Of a stretch of 64,000 bases of DNA, positions 33,939 to 42,165 are shown one piece after another. The stretch comes from JAEYKI01 sp036679405. Lineage in GTDB: Bacteria; Bacillota; Clostridia; Christensenellales; Christensenellaceae. The stretch lies in the NCBI GenBank assembly GCA_036679405.1, contig JAVBVZ010000033.1, forward strand, positions 1 through 64,000, given 5' to 3'. Made by a program: the position numbers and the translations under genes. Position 1 is the stretch's first letter; each line of letters starts with the position of its first letter. The notes beneath the pieces are model-generated. The model saw only the letters and a list, made by a program, of their open reading frames with translations, was not told the origin of the DNA and searched no databases.

Positions 33939-35330
33939 TTGACAGGTATCATCGGAAATACAACTTTAATTACGGTGGACAGCACGCGGCGCATCATTCG
34001 TGATGGCGCCGTAGTCATTCGGGGAAATGTGATCGAGGATATCGGCAAAACCCGGGAAATGGTAAAAAAGTACCCGGGGTATGCGTTTTATGATATGAGC
34101 GGTCATGTGGTGATGCCCGGACTTATTAATGCGCATGTGCACCTGACGCAGGCGCTCATTAAGGGTTGCGCAGACGACATGAGCCTGATAGACTTTCTGG
34201 CAAACCGCATGTGGCGGCTTATGGGCAGTTATACCGAAGAAGAGGCGCTGGTATCGGCAAAGCTTTGCCTTTTGGAAATGATCAAATCGGGTACGACAAC
34301 CTTTGCCGAAACGCTGCTTCTGTCTCGCTATGGGCTGCCGGGTATCACGGATGCCGTGGTGCAAAGCGGCATGCGCGGGGCTTTGGCCAAATCGGTAATG
34401 GATATCGCGACTTATGCTTCCCGGGAAGATAATATTATGGACCGGGGCATGGTGGAAGACGGGGACGAATGCCTTCGGCAGGCCGTGGAATGGAAAAAAG
34501 AAAGCGAAGGCGCAGGAGACGGACGGGTCAATATATGGCTTGGCCCAAGGCCGGTGGGCTCTACTACCAAAGAAATGCTGCGTAAGGTTTCCAAAGTGGC
34601 AGGGGAGAACGACATGGGGATCGCCATCCACTTCTGTGAGGTAAAGCAGGATGTGGAGCTGATGCGCAGCCAATACGGGCAGACGCCCGGCGATTTTGCC
34701 CAGTCCGCGGGCATCCTGACGGACAAGACCCTTTTGGTGCACAGTGTCTGGCTTGCGCCAAAGGATATGGAAGCCATCAAGCGGAACGGCTCTTCGGTGG
34801 TACATTGTCCGGCCAGTAATTTAAAGTTGGCCTCCGGGTTCTGCCCTGTGCCCGAACTGCTTAACGCAGGCGTAAACGTATGTCTCGGAACGGACGCTTC
34901 CACCTGCGACAATGCGTATGATATGTTTGACGCCATGCGGCTTGCGGCCATTATCCATAAGGGAAAGCTTTTGGATCCTCTGGTCGTTCCGGCGGAAACG
35001 GCAATAGAGATGGCTACCATCAACGGTGCGAAGGCGATGGGCAAAGAAGATCAGATCGGATCGCTGGAAGTCGGAAAAAAAGCGGATTTGATTGCAGTCA
35101 ATATGGGGCATGTACGAATATCCCCTAATTTGAATCCTGTTTCGGCAATTGTTTATTCTGCGAAAGGGTCGGACGTGACAGATGTAATCGTCAACGGTGA
35201 ATTTGTCGTAAAAGAAGGCCGGGTCCTGACAATGGATGAGCAAGAAATAATCAGGGATGCTGAAAAAACAATTCTCAGGGTCCTTAAAAAAACAGGCATA
35301 CAAAACCGGTCAAAATGGGAGACCGTTTAA
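33939..35330 (+). CDS. amidohydrolase, MTA/SAH or guanine deaminase-like
   Basis: 463 residues; TTG start behind GGGGAGGGGAG. Metal-dependent deaminase barrel with NAHVHLTQ (HxH), IHFCEVK (H), VHSVWLAP (H) and GTDASTCDN (D). It is distinct from SsnA in the same locus (different residues around HxH and a longer insert). Members deaminate adenosine-type nucleosides, guanine or 8-oxoguanine, and some dechlorinate triazines. Given its place next to purine genes and the importer, an aminopurine substrate is likely. Lies 51 bp after the YheO-type regulator, possibly co-transcribed. Confidence 0.88.
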   Translation: MTGIIGNTTLITVDSTRRIIRDGAVVIRGNVIEDIGKTREMVKKYPGYAFYDMSGHVVMPGLINAHVHLTQALIKGCADDMSLIDFLANRMWRLMGSYTEEEALVSAKLCLLEMIKSGTTTFAETLLLSRYGLPGITDAVVQSGMRGALAKSVMDIATYASREDNIMDRGMVEDGDECLRQAVEWKKESEGAGDGRVNIWLGPRPVGSTTKEMLRKVSKVAGENDMGIAIHFCEVKQDVELMRSQYGQTPGDFAQSAGILTDKTLLVHSVWLAPKDMEAIKRNGSSVVHCPASNLKLASGFCPVPELLNAGVNVCLGTDASTCDNAYDMFDAMRLAAIIHKGKLLDPLVVPAETAIEMATINGAKAMGKEDQIGSLEVGKKADLIAVNMGHVRISPNLNPVSAIVYSAKGSDVTDVIVNGEFVVKEGRVLTMDEQEIIRDAEKTILRVLKKTGIQNRSKWETV

Positions 35331-35340
35331 AAGCCGGATA

Positions 35341-35381
35341 AAAAAAACTGAACGGACAGTGTGTCCGTTCAGTCTTTTTTT
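35341..35381. terminator. strong bidirectional intrinsic terminator
   Basis: ACTGAACGGACA and TGTCCGTTCAGT form a perfect 12-bp stem with a three-base loop, flanked by seven A and seven T. It separates the convergent purine-cluster and ABC-importer operons. Confidence 0.95.
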
Positions 35382-35430
35382 ATTCAAAAATAAATATGGT
35401 CTGCAAATACGCAAAATGCAATTTTGTGCG

Positions 35431-36423
35431 TTACCTGTCTTCGCGGAAATAAGAAAGTCCAAGGCTGTCCGGCGGCTGGTTTTCGCGCTTTTTGCGTATG
35501 GAGAAAACAATCAATACAACAATTGTGACTGCGTAAGGCAGCATTTTGAAAAGTTCTTGTGACGATCGGGTAAGCCCCGGAATGTAGAAGTAGAGCCAAA
35601 AGAGAACGCCAAACAGGTAAGAACCCCAAATCGCATGAACGGGCTTCCAACGCGCAAAAATAACAAGCGCAACCGCAAGCCAGCCAAGCTGTTCTATCCC
35701 GCCGTCGTTTGCCCAGGTTCCTTTAATATAATCCATAACGTAGTAAAGACCGCCGAGTCCGGAAATGGCTGCGCCAATGCACGTTGCCAGGTATTTGTAT
35801 TTGGTTACATTGATACCGGCCGCATCCGCCGTAGCGGGGTTCTCGCCAACCGCGCGGAGGTTGAGCCCCTTACGCGTATTTGTGAGAAACCAGGTTGTGA
35901 AAATGGCCAGGCCGATTGCAAGGTAAACCATAAAGCCAAGCGACGAAAAAACGTCTACGTTTGAAAAGAAAGGAAGCGTCGCGCGGTAGGCGCTGCTGGT
36001 GGCGGCAATGGAAATCTGGCCTACGCCGCCGGCCATCGTATTCATCGCGCCGCCGAAAAAGTTGGCGACGCCCGCACCGAAAATTGTCAGGGTCAAACCT
36101 GTCACTTGCTGGTTGGCGCGCAGGGTGATGGTCAAAAAACTGTAGATAAGTCCGCCAAGAATGGCAGCTGCAAGTCCGCAAACCAAAGCAATTACAAGGC
36201 CAACTCCGGGTACGGGAGAGGCAACGCTGGATTCGTACAGGAAAGAGCCGGCCAGGCCCGCAATACCTGCCAGATACATGATGCCCGGAACACCTAGATT
36301 CAGGTTCCCGGATTTCTCTGTTAAAATTTCGCCTGTGGCGCCGAAGAGTATGACGGTGCCGAAAACAATTGCCGCCTGAAGTAAGGATAGTGTCTGATCC
36401 ATATCAGTTTGCTTCCTTTCCAC
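35431..36423 (-). CDS. BMP-type nucleoside/purine ABC importer, permease 2
   Basis: 330 residues, eight or more membrane helices of the branched-chain/ribose permease type (NupQ-like). Conserved segments are FGATGEILTEKSGNLNLGVPG near the N-terminus and ALRAVGENPATADAAGINVTKYKY in the cytoplasmic coupling region (here NLRAVGENP). Its start overlaps permease 1 by 20 bp. In this family the pair of permeases with one double ATPase and a BMP lipoprotein imports nucleosides or related compounds. Last gene of the minus-strand operon, ending at the bidirectional terminator. Confidence 0.94.
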   Translation of the reverse strand: MERKQTDMDQTLSLLQAAIVFGTVILFGATGEILTEKSGNLNLGVPGIMYLAGIAGLAGSFLYESSVASPVPGVGLVIALVCGLAAAILGGLIYSFLTITLRANQQVTGLTLTIFGAGVANFFGGAMNTMAGGVGQISIAATSSAYRATLPFFSNVDVFSSLGFMVYLAIGLAIFTTWFLTNTRKGLNLRAVGENPATADAAGINVTKYKYLATCIGAAISGLGGLYYVMDYIKGTWANDGGIEQLGWLAVALVIFARWKPVHAIWGSYLFGVLFWLYFYIPGLTRSSQELFKMLPYAVTIVVLIVFSIRKKRENQPPDSLGLSYFREDR

Positions 36424-37501
36424 CGCGTAAAACTAACCGGTAATTAATAAAGAATTCGCTGCCCAGAATGAAAAACAGAATGATACCCGTGATCATTTGG
36501 GAAGCAAAATCATTGAGGTTATATTGCGAGGCAATCTGTATTGCGCCTTTTTCCAAAAACACAAGAAGCATCGCAATTAAAATCATCGTAAAAGTATTGA
36601 ACTTGGCAAGCCAGGCCACGATGATGGCCGTAAAGCCAATTCCGCCCGCAGTGCTTGTTGAAATGGTATGGGAGGAACCGGCGACGGCAATGAAGCCCGC
36701 CAGGCCGCAAATCGCGCCTGAAAGCATCATTGTGCGTTTAATAACGCTTTTAACGTGTATGCCAATATAGTTTGCCGTACGTTCGGACTCGCCAACGACA
36801 GAAATTTCATAGCCTTGCTTGGCGTAGCGGAGGTAAATGTACATACCGACCACCAAGGCCATTACAATTATTACGTTCATCATATACTGCTGCCCAAACA
36901 GGGAAGGGAACCATCCGGCTTTCGTCTGCTGGTTTATAATGCCTACCGTGTTCGAGCCGAACGGGTTTTCCCATGTGGCAACAAAAAAGGATGTCAGCTG
37001 GATGGCAACATAATTCATCATTAGGGTAAACAGAGTTTCATTTGTTCCAAAGCGCGCCTTGAATGTAGCGGGTATGAGTCCCCAAAGCGCACCGGCCACG
37101 CAGCTTAAGGCAAAAGATATCAAAATAAGCATCCATGTTGGCAGCGAACTGCCAAGATAGATCATTACGGCAGCGGTCGCAATGCCGCCGACCAGGATCT
37201 GTCCTTCCGCACCAATATTCCAAAAACGCATTTTAAAGGCGGGCGCAAGGCCAATGCCGACGCAAAGCAGCATAACCATATCGCGCAATGTGACCCAAAA
37301 ACGTTTTTCAGAGCCGAAGTTACCCTCAAACATAGCGCCGTAAACATTAAGAGGATTCAGTTTCACAATGGAATAGATGACGATTGCGCTTACGGCGAGA
37401 GCAAGAGCGAGACCTGCAAGCCGGATAAGCCAGCTTTGCGAAGTAGAAATGGAATCGCGTCTTGTAATGCGCATAAAGGGTTCTTTATGAGATTGGTTCA
37501 T
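36404..37501 (-). CDS. BMP-type nucleoside/purine ABC importer, permease 1
   Basis: 365 residues. NupP-like permease with about nine membrane helices; RFWNIGAEGQILVGGIAT and FGTNETLFTLMMNYVA are the family signatures, and ISVVGESERTANYIGI is the coupling loop. It overlaps the ATPase gene by 4 bp (ATGA). It forms the transmembrane channel with permease 2. Confidence 0.94.
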   Translation of the reverse strand: MNQSHKEPFMRITRRDSISTSQSWLIRLAGLALALAVSAIVIYSIVKLNPLNVYGAMFEGNFGSEKRFWVTLRDMVMLLCVGIGLAPAFKMRFWNIGAEGQILVGGIATAAVMIYLGSSLPTWMLILISFALSCVAGALWGLIPATFKARFGTNETLFTLMMNYVAIQLTSFFVATWENPFGSNTVGIINQQTKAGWFPSLFGQQYMMNVIIVMALVVGMYIYLRYAKQGYEISVVGESERTANYIGIHVKSVIKRTMMLSGAICGLAGFIAVAGSSHTISTSTAGGIGFTAIIVAWLAKFNTFTMILIAMLLVFLEKGAIQIASQYNLNDFASQMITGIILFFILGSEFFINYRLVLRGGKEAN

Positions 37502-39036
37502 GCTTGTCCTCCCCCTCCGAAGTGAGTCATCATCATGCCGACTTCATTTTTATCCGCATCTTTGCCGGAGATGATGCCGCTGACCATTCCGCCGCAGAGG
37601 ACAAGAATCCGGTCACAGAACTCCAGCAGAACGTCCAGGTCTTCGCCGACAAAAAGAACGGCGACGCCCTTTTGTTTCTGCTGGTTTATAAGATCGTAAA
37701 TGGTATAGGATGAGTTGATGTCCAGCCCGCGTACGGCGTACGCCGTCATAAGGACAGCCGGAGAAGAAGAAATTTCGCGTCCCACCAAAACTTTCTGAAC
37801 ATTTCCTCCTGAAAGCTTGCGCACCGGGGTAGAGAGGCCCGGCGTATTTACGGAAAGATCGGTTACAACGCGTTCCGCCAGGGTGCGGGGCGTCTTTCTG
37901 TCAACAAATGCAGACTTTCCGTTGCGGAAAGACCGGAGCATCATGTTGTCGGTTAAGTCCATATCCCCCACGAGCCCCATGCCGAGCCGGTCTTCAGGCA
38001 CAAAGGAAAGCTTAACGCCTAAAGAGAGAATTTCGCGCGGATCCTTGCCGATAAGCTCGATCTCCTTGCCGGTGTCGGGGTCTATATATAAAATGCTTCC
38101 CGACTCAAACGGCTGCAAGCCTGCAATGGATTCCAAAAGTTCTTTTTGGCCGCACCCCGAAATGCCCGCAATACCAAGAATTTCGCCCGAATAGGCGGTG
38201 AATGAAACGTCACAGAGCTTGGTGATACCGTCTTTGTCATGTACGGTGAGCCCTTTTACTATAATGCGCGGTTTCGGGTCCTTAGGCTCGGGCCGTTCAA
38301 TATTAAGGGAAACGGAATGGCCGACCATCATACAGGTCATTTCCGCGGCGTTCGTTTCTTTTGTAGGCATGCCGCCAATCAACTGTCCGCGCCGCAGAAC
38401 CACAACGCGGTCGGATATATCTTCAACTTCATGTAATTTATGAGTAATAATGACGATTGCTTTGCCGTCGTCGCGCATGTTGCGCAGCACGGTAAAAAGT
38501 TTTTCTGTCTCCTGCGGGGTTAGGACAGCGGTAGGTTCGTCTAGAATCAATATATTTGCGCCCCGGTAGAGTACTTTTACAATTTCAACGGCCTGTTTTT
38601 GGGAAACGGACATGTCATAGATTTTTTGATCCGGATTGACTTCAAAGCCATACGCCGCGCAGATACTGCGTATCTCATCACCAACGGCCTTCATGTCGAA
38701 CCGGCCTTTTTCGGGCATACCCAGGATAATGTTTTCAGCCGCGGTAAGCACGTCCACAAGTTTGAAGTGTTGGTGGATCATACCGATGCCAAGGTCGTAA
38801 GCGTCCTTGGGGCTTCGGATGGAAACTTCCTGTCCATCAACAAATATATGCCCGGCGTCTGGATAGTAGATGCCGGACAGCATATTCATGAGCGTGGTCT
38901 TGCCGCTGCCATTTTCTCCCAGTAAGGCGAGGATCTCTCCTTTAAATATGTCGAGTCTCACCCGGTCGTTAGCAACAATCGGACCAAATGTTTTGGTAAT
39001 ATCGCGCATGCTGACTGCCGCTTGGGCACTTTGCAT
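37498..39036 (-). CDS. BMP-type ABC importer, double ATP-binding protein
   Basis: 512 residues with two ABC domains (NupO/RbsA type). Domain 1 has Walker A GENGSGKTT and Walker B LILDEPTAVLTP; its signature is the variant MSVSQKQAVEI. Domain 2 has a degenerate Walker A (GISGCGQKE), a good signature LSGGNVQKVLVGRE, and the usual acidic Walker B end replaced by VLMTAYAVRGLD. Such asymmetric pairs are normal for this family. ATG behind AAGGGGG. It is preceded by a 28-bp palindrome that separates it from the lipoprotein gene. Confidence 0.95.
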   Translation of the reverse strand: MQSAQAAVSMRDITKTFGPIVANDRVRLDIFKGEILALLGENGSGKTTLMNMLSGIYYPDAGHIFVDGQEVSIRSPKDAYDLGIGMIHQHFKLVDVLTAAENIILGMPEKGRFDMKAVGDEIRSICAAYGFEVNPDQKIYDMSVSQKQAVEIVKVLYRGANILILDEPTAVLTPQETEKLFTVLRNMRDDGKAIVIITHKLHEVEDISDRVVVLRRGQLIGGMPTKETNAAEMTCMMVGHSVSLNIERPEPKDPKPRIIVKGLTVHDKDGITKLCDVSFTAYSGEILGIAGISGCGQKELLESIAGLQPFESGSILYIDPDTGKEIELIGKDPREILSLGVKLSFVPEDRLGMGLVGDMDLTDNMMLRSFRNGKSAFVDRKTPRTLAERVVTDLSVNTPGLSTPVRKLSGGNVQKVLVGREISSSPAVLMTAYAVRGLDINSSYTIYDLINQQKQKGVAVLFVGEDLDVLLEFCDRILVLCGGMVSGIISGKDADKNEVGMMMTHFGGGGQA

Positions 39037-39061
39037 AGTGGATTACCCCCTTGAAAATCAT

Positions 39062-39089
39062 GGAAAGAGCCACTTAAGTGGCTCTTTCC
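39062..39089 (-). repeat. perfect 28-bp palindrome between lipoprotein and ATPase genes
   Basis: Two 14-bp arms (GGAAAGAGCCACTT and its reverse complement) with no loop bases. There is no T-run on the minus strand, so it is more likely a processing or stabilising stem than a terminator. It would give more lipoprotein than ATPase message. Confidence 0.85.
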
Positions 39090-39108
39090 GTTTCAATTAG
39101 ATTGTAGA

Positions 39109-40413
39109 TTATTCAGCGTTGAGTTCGGTAATACCGTCAATACGCAGACCAAAGTATGGGGCACTGCGCAGGGTTGACTCGTGGAACACGCCATCGGAAA
39201 TGGCTTCGCCTTCGTCGCCTACCCAGTCGCCGTCGACATCGATCGCCAGGTAAGAGGTGACCGTCTCGCCGCCAACGGTGAACTTGGAAGTATCAAATAC
39301 GTTCAAGGTACCGTCTTTTAAAGCGGCTTCAATTTCCGCAACTTTTTCGGCGGTGCCGGGAGCGCAGCTTTCACCAAGCGCGGAAATCATCACAGCGCCT
39401 TCGTTATAGCCTTCCGCCCAGTCTGTCGCAATGTCTTCACCGTTATTGATGCAGTTCATCGCATAGGTGTAGTAAACGCTCCAGTTGTTCTGTGCGCTGG
39501 TCAGCGCGGCTTTGGGCGCAACGGAAAGCATGTCGATGTTGTAACCAACGCAGTAAACCGTGGTTCCGCTGTCAAGCAGTGCTTCGCAGGCAGAAGGAGC
39601 GCCGGTGGAGTCTGCATGCTGGCTTATGATAATGCAGCCCGAAGCAACAAGCGCATTTGCGGCTTCCGCTTCAGCGGTCGGGTCATACCATGAATTGGTG
39701 TAGGAAACGTCCATGACAACGTTGTCAACAATGGACTTAACGCCAAGATAGAAAGCGGTATAACCGGAAACAACTTCCGCGTACGGATACGCGCCGACAT
39801 AACCGAGTTTGATGTTGCCGTCCGCATCCATATTGTCTTCGGATACTTCGCCGTTTTCAATAAGTTCGGCAAGCTTCATGCCTGCCACCACGCCCGATAC
39901 ATAGCGGGACTGGTAGGTGTCGTTAAAAGCGTTTTTGAAATTTGCAAGTCCGGAAAGCGCGGCCGTGTCGCCCGTCATGGAGATAAAGGTCACATCCGGA
40001 TTTTCGCTGGCAGCCTGCTGCATATAGCTCTGATGGCCGTAGCTGTCCGAGAATATGTAGGTGCAGCCCTGTTCAACCAGGTCGGTTGCCGTGTCGTAGC
40101 AGGTTTCGTCTTCAGCAATGTTGTACTTCCAGATAATCTGGTCTTCCGAAATGCCGGTAGCTTCGGCAGCAGCCTTGATGCCTTCAATATGGGCAAAGTC
40201 ATAACCGGTGTTTTCGTCATGAACTAAAATAACACCGATCTTAACAGCGCCTTCCGCTGCCGTTTCTTCCGTTGCCGGAGATTCGGAAGCCGATTCTTCG
40301 GCAACCGCAGAAGAAGCAGCCTCAGAAGATGCTTCCTCAGCCTGCTGTGTGCAGCCGACGAAAGGAACGACGACCATTGCCAAAACAAGCAATAACAGTA
40401 CAAATTTTTTCAT
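39109..40413 (-). CDS. BMP-family solute-binding lipoprotein (nucleoside/purine)
   Basis: 434 residues. Signal peptide ends in lipobox VPFVGC (Cys about 21), then a Ser/Glu/Ala tether. The BMP (Med/PnrA) binding domain follows with KIGVILVHDENTGYDFAHIEG and SDSYGHQSYM, close to the purine nucleoside receptors. It captures substrate for the permeases encoded downstream. The location between two purine-oxidising gene sets suggests xanthine, urate or nucleosides as cargo, an inference. GAGGAGGAAATT is an excellent ribosome site. Downstream, the palindrome at 39062 probably raises its relative expression. Confidence 0.95.
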   Translation of the reverse strand: MKKFVLLLLVLAMVVVPFVGCTQQAEEASSEAASSAVAEESASESPATEETAAEGAVKIGVILVHDENTGYDFAHIEGIKAAAEATGISEDQIIWKYNIAEDETCYDTATDLVEQGCTYIFSDSYGHQSYMQQAASENPDVTFISMTGDTAALSGLANFKNAFNDTYQSRYVSGVVAGMKLAELIENGEVSEDNMDADGNIKLGYVGAYPYAEVVSGYTAFYLGVKSIVDNVVMDVSYTNSWYDPTAEAEAANALVASGCIIISQHADSTGAPSACEALLDSGTTVYCVGYNIDMLSVAPKAALTSAQNNWSVYYTYAMNCINNGEDIATDWAEGYNEGAVMISALGESCAPGTAEKVAEIEAALKDGTLNVFDTSKFTVGGETVTSYLAIDVDGDWVGDEGEAISDGVFHESTLRSAPYFGLRIDGITELNAE

Positions 40414-40475
40414 AATTTCCTCCTCAGTTAATAAAATATGAAACTGGATGAAGATAGGCTTTGCATTCTTTCTGG

Positions 40476-40496
40476 CACATGGGGTAGACCCACATA
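40476..40496 (-). other. hairpin in the importer mRNA leader
   Basis: Minus-strand TATGTGGG and CCCATGTG pair (with G-U pairs) around TCTAC, about 65 nt before the lipoprotein start. The nearby GC-rich stretch at 40505-40530 may form more structure. It does not match the purine riboswitch core I know. Confidence 0.4.
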
Positions 40497-40597
40497 AGCC
40501 GAATCGACTGCGGGGGCCCGCCTCCCTCCGTTTCCTTTATAAAAATTAAAAAAATAAACAAAGATATTCTTTGCTTACATCCTTGTTCTCACTACAA

Positions 40598-40626
40598 ATA
40601 GTAGCATATAATCAGCAATAAAACAA
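40598..40626 (-). promoter_or_regulatory. possible promoter of the ABC importer
   Basis: TTGTTT, 17 bases, TACTAT on the minus strand, about 185 bp before the lipoprotein start; both elements are weak matches. Confidence 0.4.
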
Positions 40627-40885
40627 GCTTTTTTGTGCCTGCGGAACAATACCTGCGGCGGTTTTCGGAACATTGTATCTTCAAAAAAAAATTTTTACCT
40701 CCGGGAATGATTCAGGCCGGCAGGATACGCTATGAAAAGCGGTTTTTTCAAATAAGCTTTTAAAAAAAACGGGTGCGCTTGCCACTGTCCGGAAGCTGTT
40801 TTCACCAAGAGGATCCGCCATCTTGAAAGCGGGGATTAAATCCCTTTGCGCAAAAGGCGCATCCATGGGGAAAAGAGCAGGAAGA

Positions 40886-41704
40886 TCATACATCATATGA
40901 TAAAAAATCTTTTAAAAGCGCCGAACATACCTTCTTGCGGTAAACCGCCGTGGAACGCTGGTCGTCAATGGGCGTGATCAGGGGATCAAACATTGCAAGG
41001 ACAGCGTCGCTCATATCGGAAATTTCCTGCGGTGTTTTACCGGTCAGGGATGATTCGATCTCCGGGCTGCGGACAACGGTGGCCGCAACAGAACCGAATG
41101 CCATGGGAATGGCGGTAACGAGACCGCCTTCAATTCGTTTAAAGCCGGCAAAAGACACCTTTGAGATCGCAACGGCGCTGCGTGCACCGACTTTTTCATA
41201 ATACTCCGAAGTGAAGTCTTGTTTAGGCAGGATAATGGCGGTTAAAAGCTCGTCCGGCGCCAGATCGGTTTTGCGTACGCCCAAAATAAAAGACGAAAGC
41301 GGCAGCTGCCTGTCTCCGTGGACGGAAGAAAGGGTGAGGATGGCATCCAGCGCATACAGCGGAGGCAGCGTATCTCCCGCGGGTGACGCGTTGCAGATGT
41401 TCCCACCCATACTGCCCATGTTTCGGATGGCGGGGGAGGCAATCTGTACAATCGCCCGGTGCAGAGGGCCGGGCAGCTTTTTTGATTCCAGGAGTTCGGT
41501 ATAGGTGCAGCATGCGCCTATGGTAAGAGACTCCTTTGTTTCGGTGATTTCTTTAAGCGCATCCAGCCGGTTTAAAAACAGAAGCTCATCTCCGCGTCGG
41601 TTTACCATCCAGTCCGTTCCGCCTGCATAAGGGATCAGGGACGGATTTTCCGATTTTGCCTGCAAAGCTTCATTCAGTGTTTGGGGGCAACATGATTTCA
41701 CCAT
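40886..41704 (-). CDS. xdhB: xanthine dehydrogenase-type FAD-binding subunit
   Basis: 272 residues. FAD-binding PCMH fold: IPYAGGTDWMV near residue 25 and the second flavin motif GNICNASPAGD near 103, then CO-dehydrogenase flavoprotein C-terminal domain. It passes electrons from the [2Fe-2S] subunit to NAD+ or ferredoxin. Its start overlaps the iron-sulfur subunit gene by 7 bp. Third in a Moco, Fe-S, FAD order operon. Confidence 0.94.
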   Translation of the reverse strand: MVKSCCPQTLNEALQAKSENPSLIPYAGGTDWMVNRRGDELLFLNRLDALKEITETKESLTIGACCTYTELLESKKLPGPLHRAIVQIASPAIRNMGSMGGNICNASPAGDTLPPLYALDAILTLSSVHGDRQLPLSSFILGVRKTDLAPDELLTAIILPKQDFTSEYYEKVGARSAVAISKVSFAGFKRIEGGLVTAIPMAFGSVAATVVRSPEIESSLTGKTPQEISDMSDAVLAMFDPLITPIDDQRSTAVYRKKVCSALLKDFLSYDV

Positions 41705-42165
41705 AACCCGTTTCCCTCCTTGCTGGCCGTAAGAATGGCGTCTACAATCATGTTATAGCCCGTACAGCGGCAAAGGTTGCCTGAGATGGCCTCCCGGACT
41801 TCTTCTTCGGTGGGGTCGGGGTTGCGGGACAACAGGGCTTCGGCGGCCATAACCATTCCCGGAGTGCAAAAACCGCACTGAACCGCGCCTGCGCATGCAA
41901 AAGCACGCTCCAAAAGCTTGTATCGGTCGGTGTCCCGGAAACCTTCTATAGTGAGGACGTCCGCACCCTGCAGGCTGCCCGCAGCCACCAGGCAGGAATT
42001 TGCCAGCCGGCCGTTCAGCAAAACGCTGCACGCGCCGCATTCGCCTTCACCACAGCCTTCTTTGGTGCCTGTAAGGTTAAAATGGTCTCTGATAATATCA
42101 AGAAGCCTTTCGGAAGGCGCACAATCTACCCGGACTTCTTTTCCGTTAAGCGTAAATTCAATCAC
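41698..42165 (-). CDS. xanthine dehydrogenase-type [2Fe-2S] subunit
   Basis: 155 residues, full length. First cluster motif CGEGECGACSV with a distal Cys in ANSC; second cluster CGFCTPG and CRCTGYN. It shuttles electrons from the molybdenum site to the FAD subunit. It overlaps the Moco subunit gene by 4 bp and the FAD gene by 7 bp, so all three are translationally coupled. In E. coli nomenclature this subunit is XdhC, not to be confused with the chaperone at 15026. Confidence 0.95.
   Translation of the reverse strand: MIEFTLNGKEVRVDCAPSERLLDIIRDHFNLTGTKEGCGEGECGACSVLLNGRLANSCLVAAGSLQGADVLTIEGFRDTDRYKLLERAFACAGAVQCGFCTPGMVMAAEALLSRNPDPTEEEVREAISGNLCRCTGYNMIVDAILTASKEGNGLW

Larger units (their letters stand above)
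40414..40885. other. intergenic leader and promoter region of the ABC importer
   Basis: 472 bp without a convincing gene. On the minus strand it holds a weak promoter (TTGTTT/TACTAT at 40598-40626), an inverted CAAAG-ATATT-CTTTG repeat at 40559-40573, a G+C-rich block, and an eight-pair hairpin at 40476-40496. A 71-codon open frame at 40681-40896 overlaps the FAD-subunit stop, lacks any family likeness and is not called. Confidence 0.55.

Noticed and set aside
40414..40680. Classical purine (xpt-type) riboswitch in the importer leader
   Set aside because: The conserved core sequences and three-way junction could not be found.
40681..40896. 71-codon minus-strand open frame after the FAD subunit
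   Set aside because: It starts inside the FAD subunit gene without a ribosome site and has low-complexity, unrecognised sequence.
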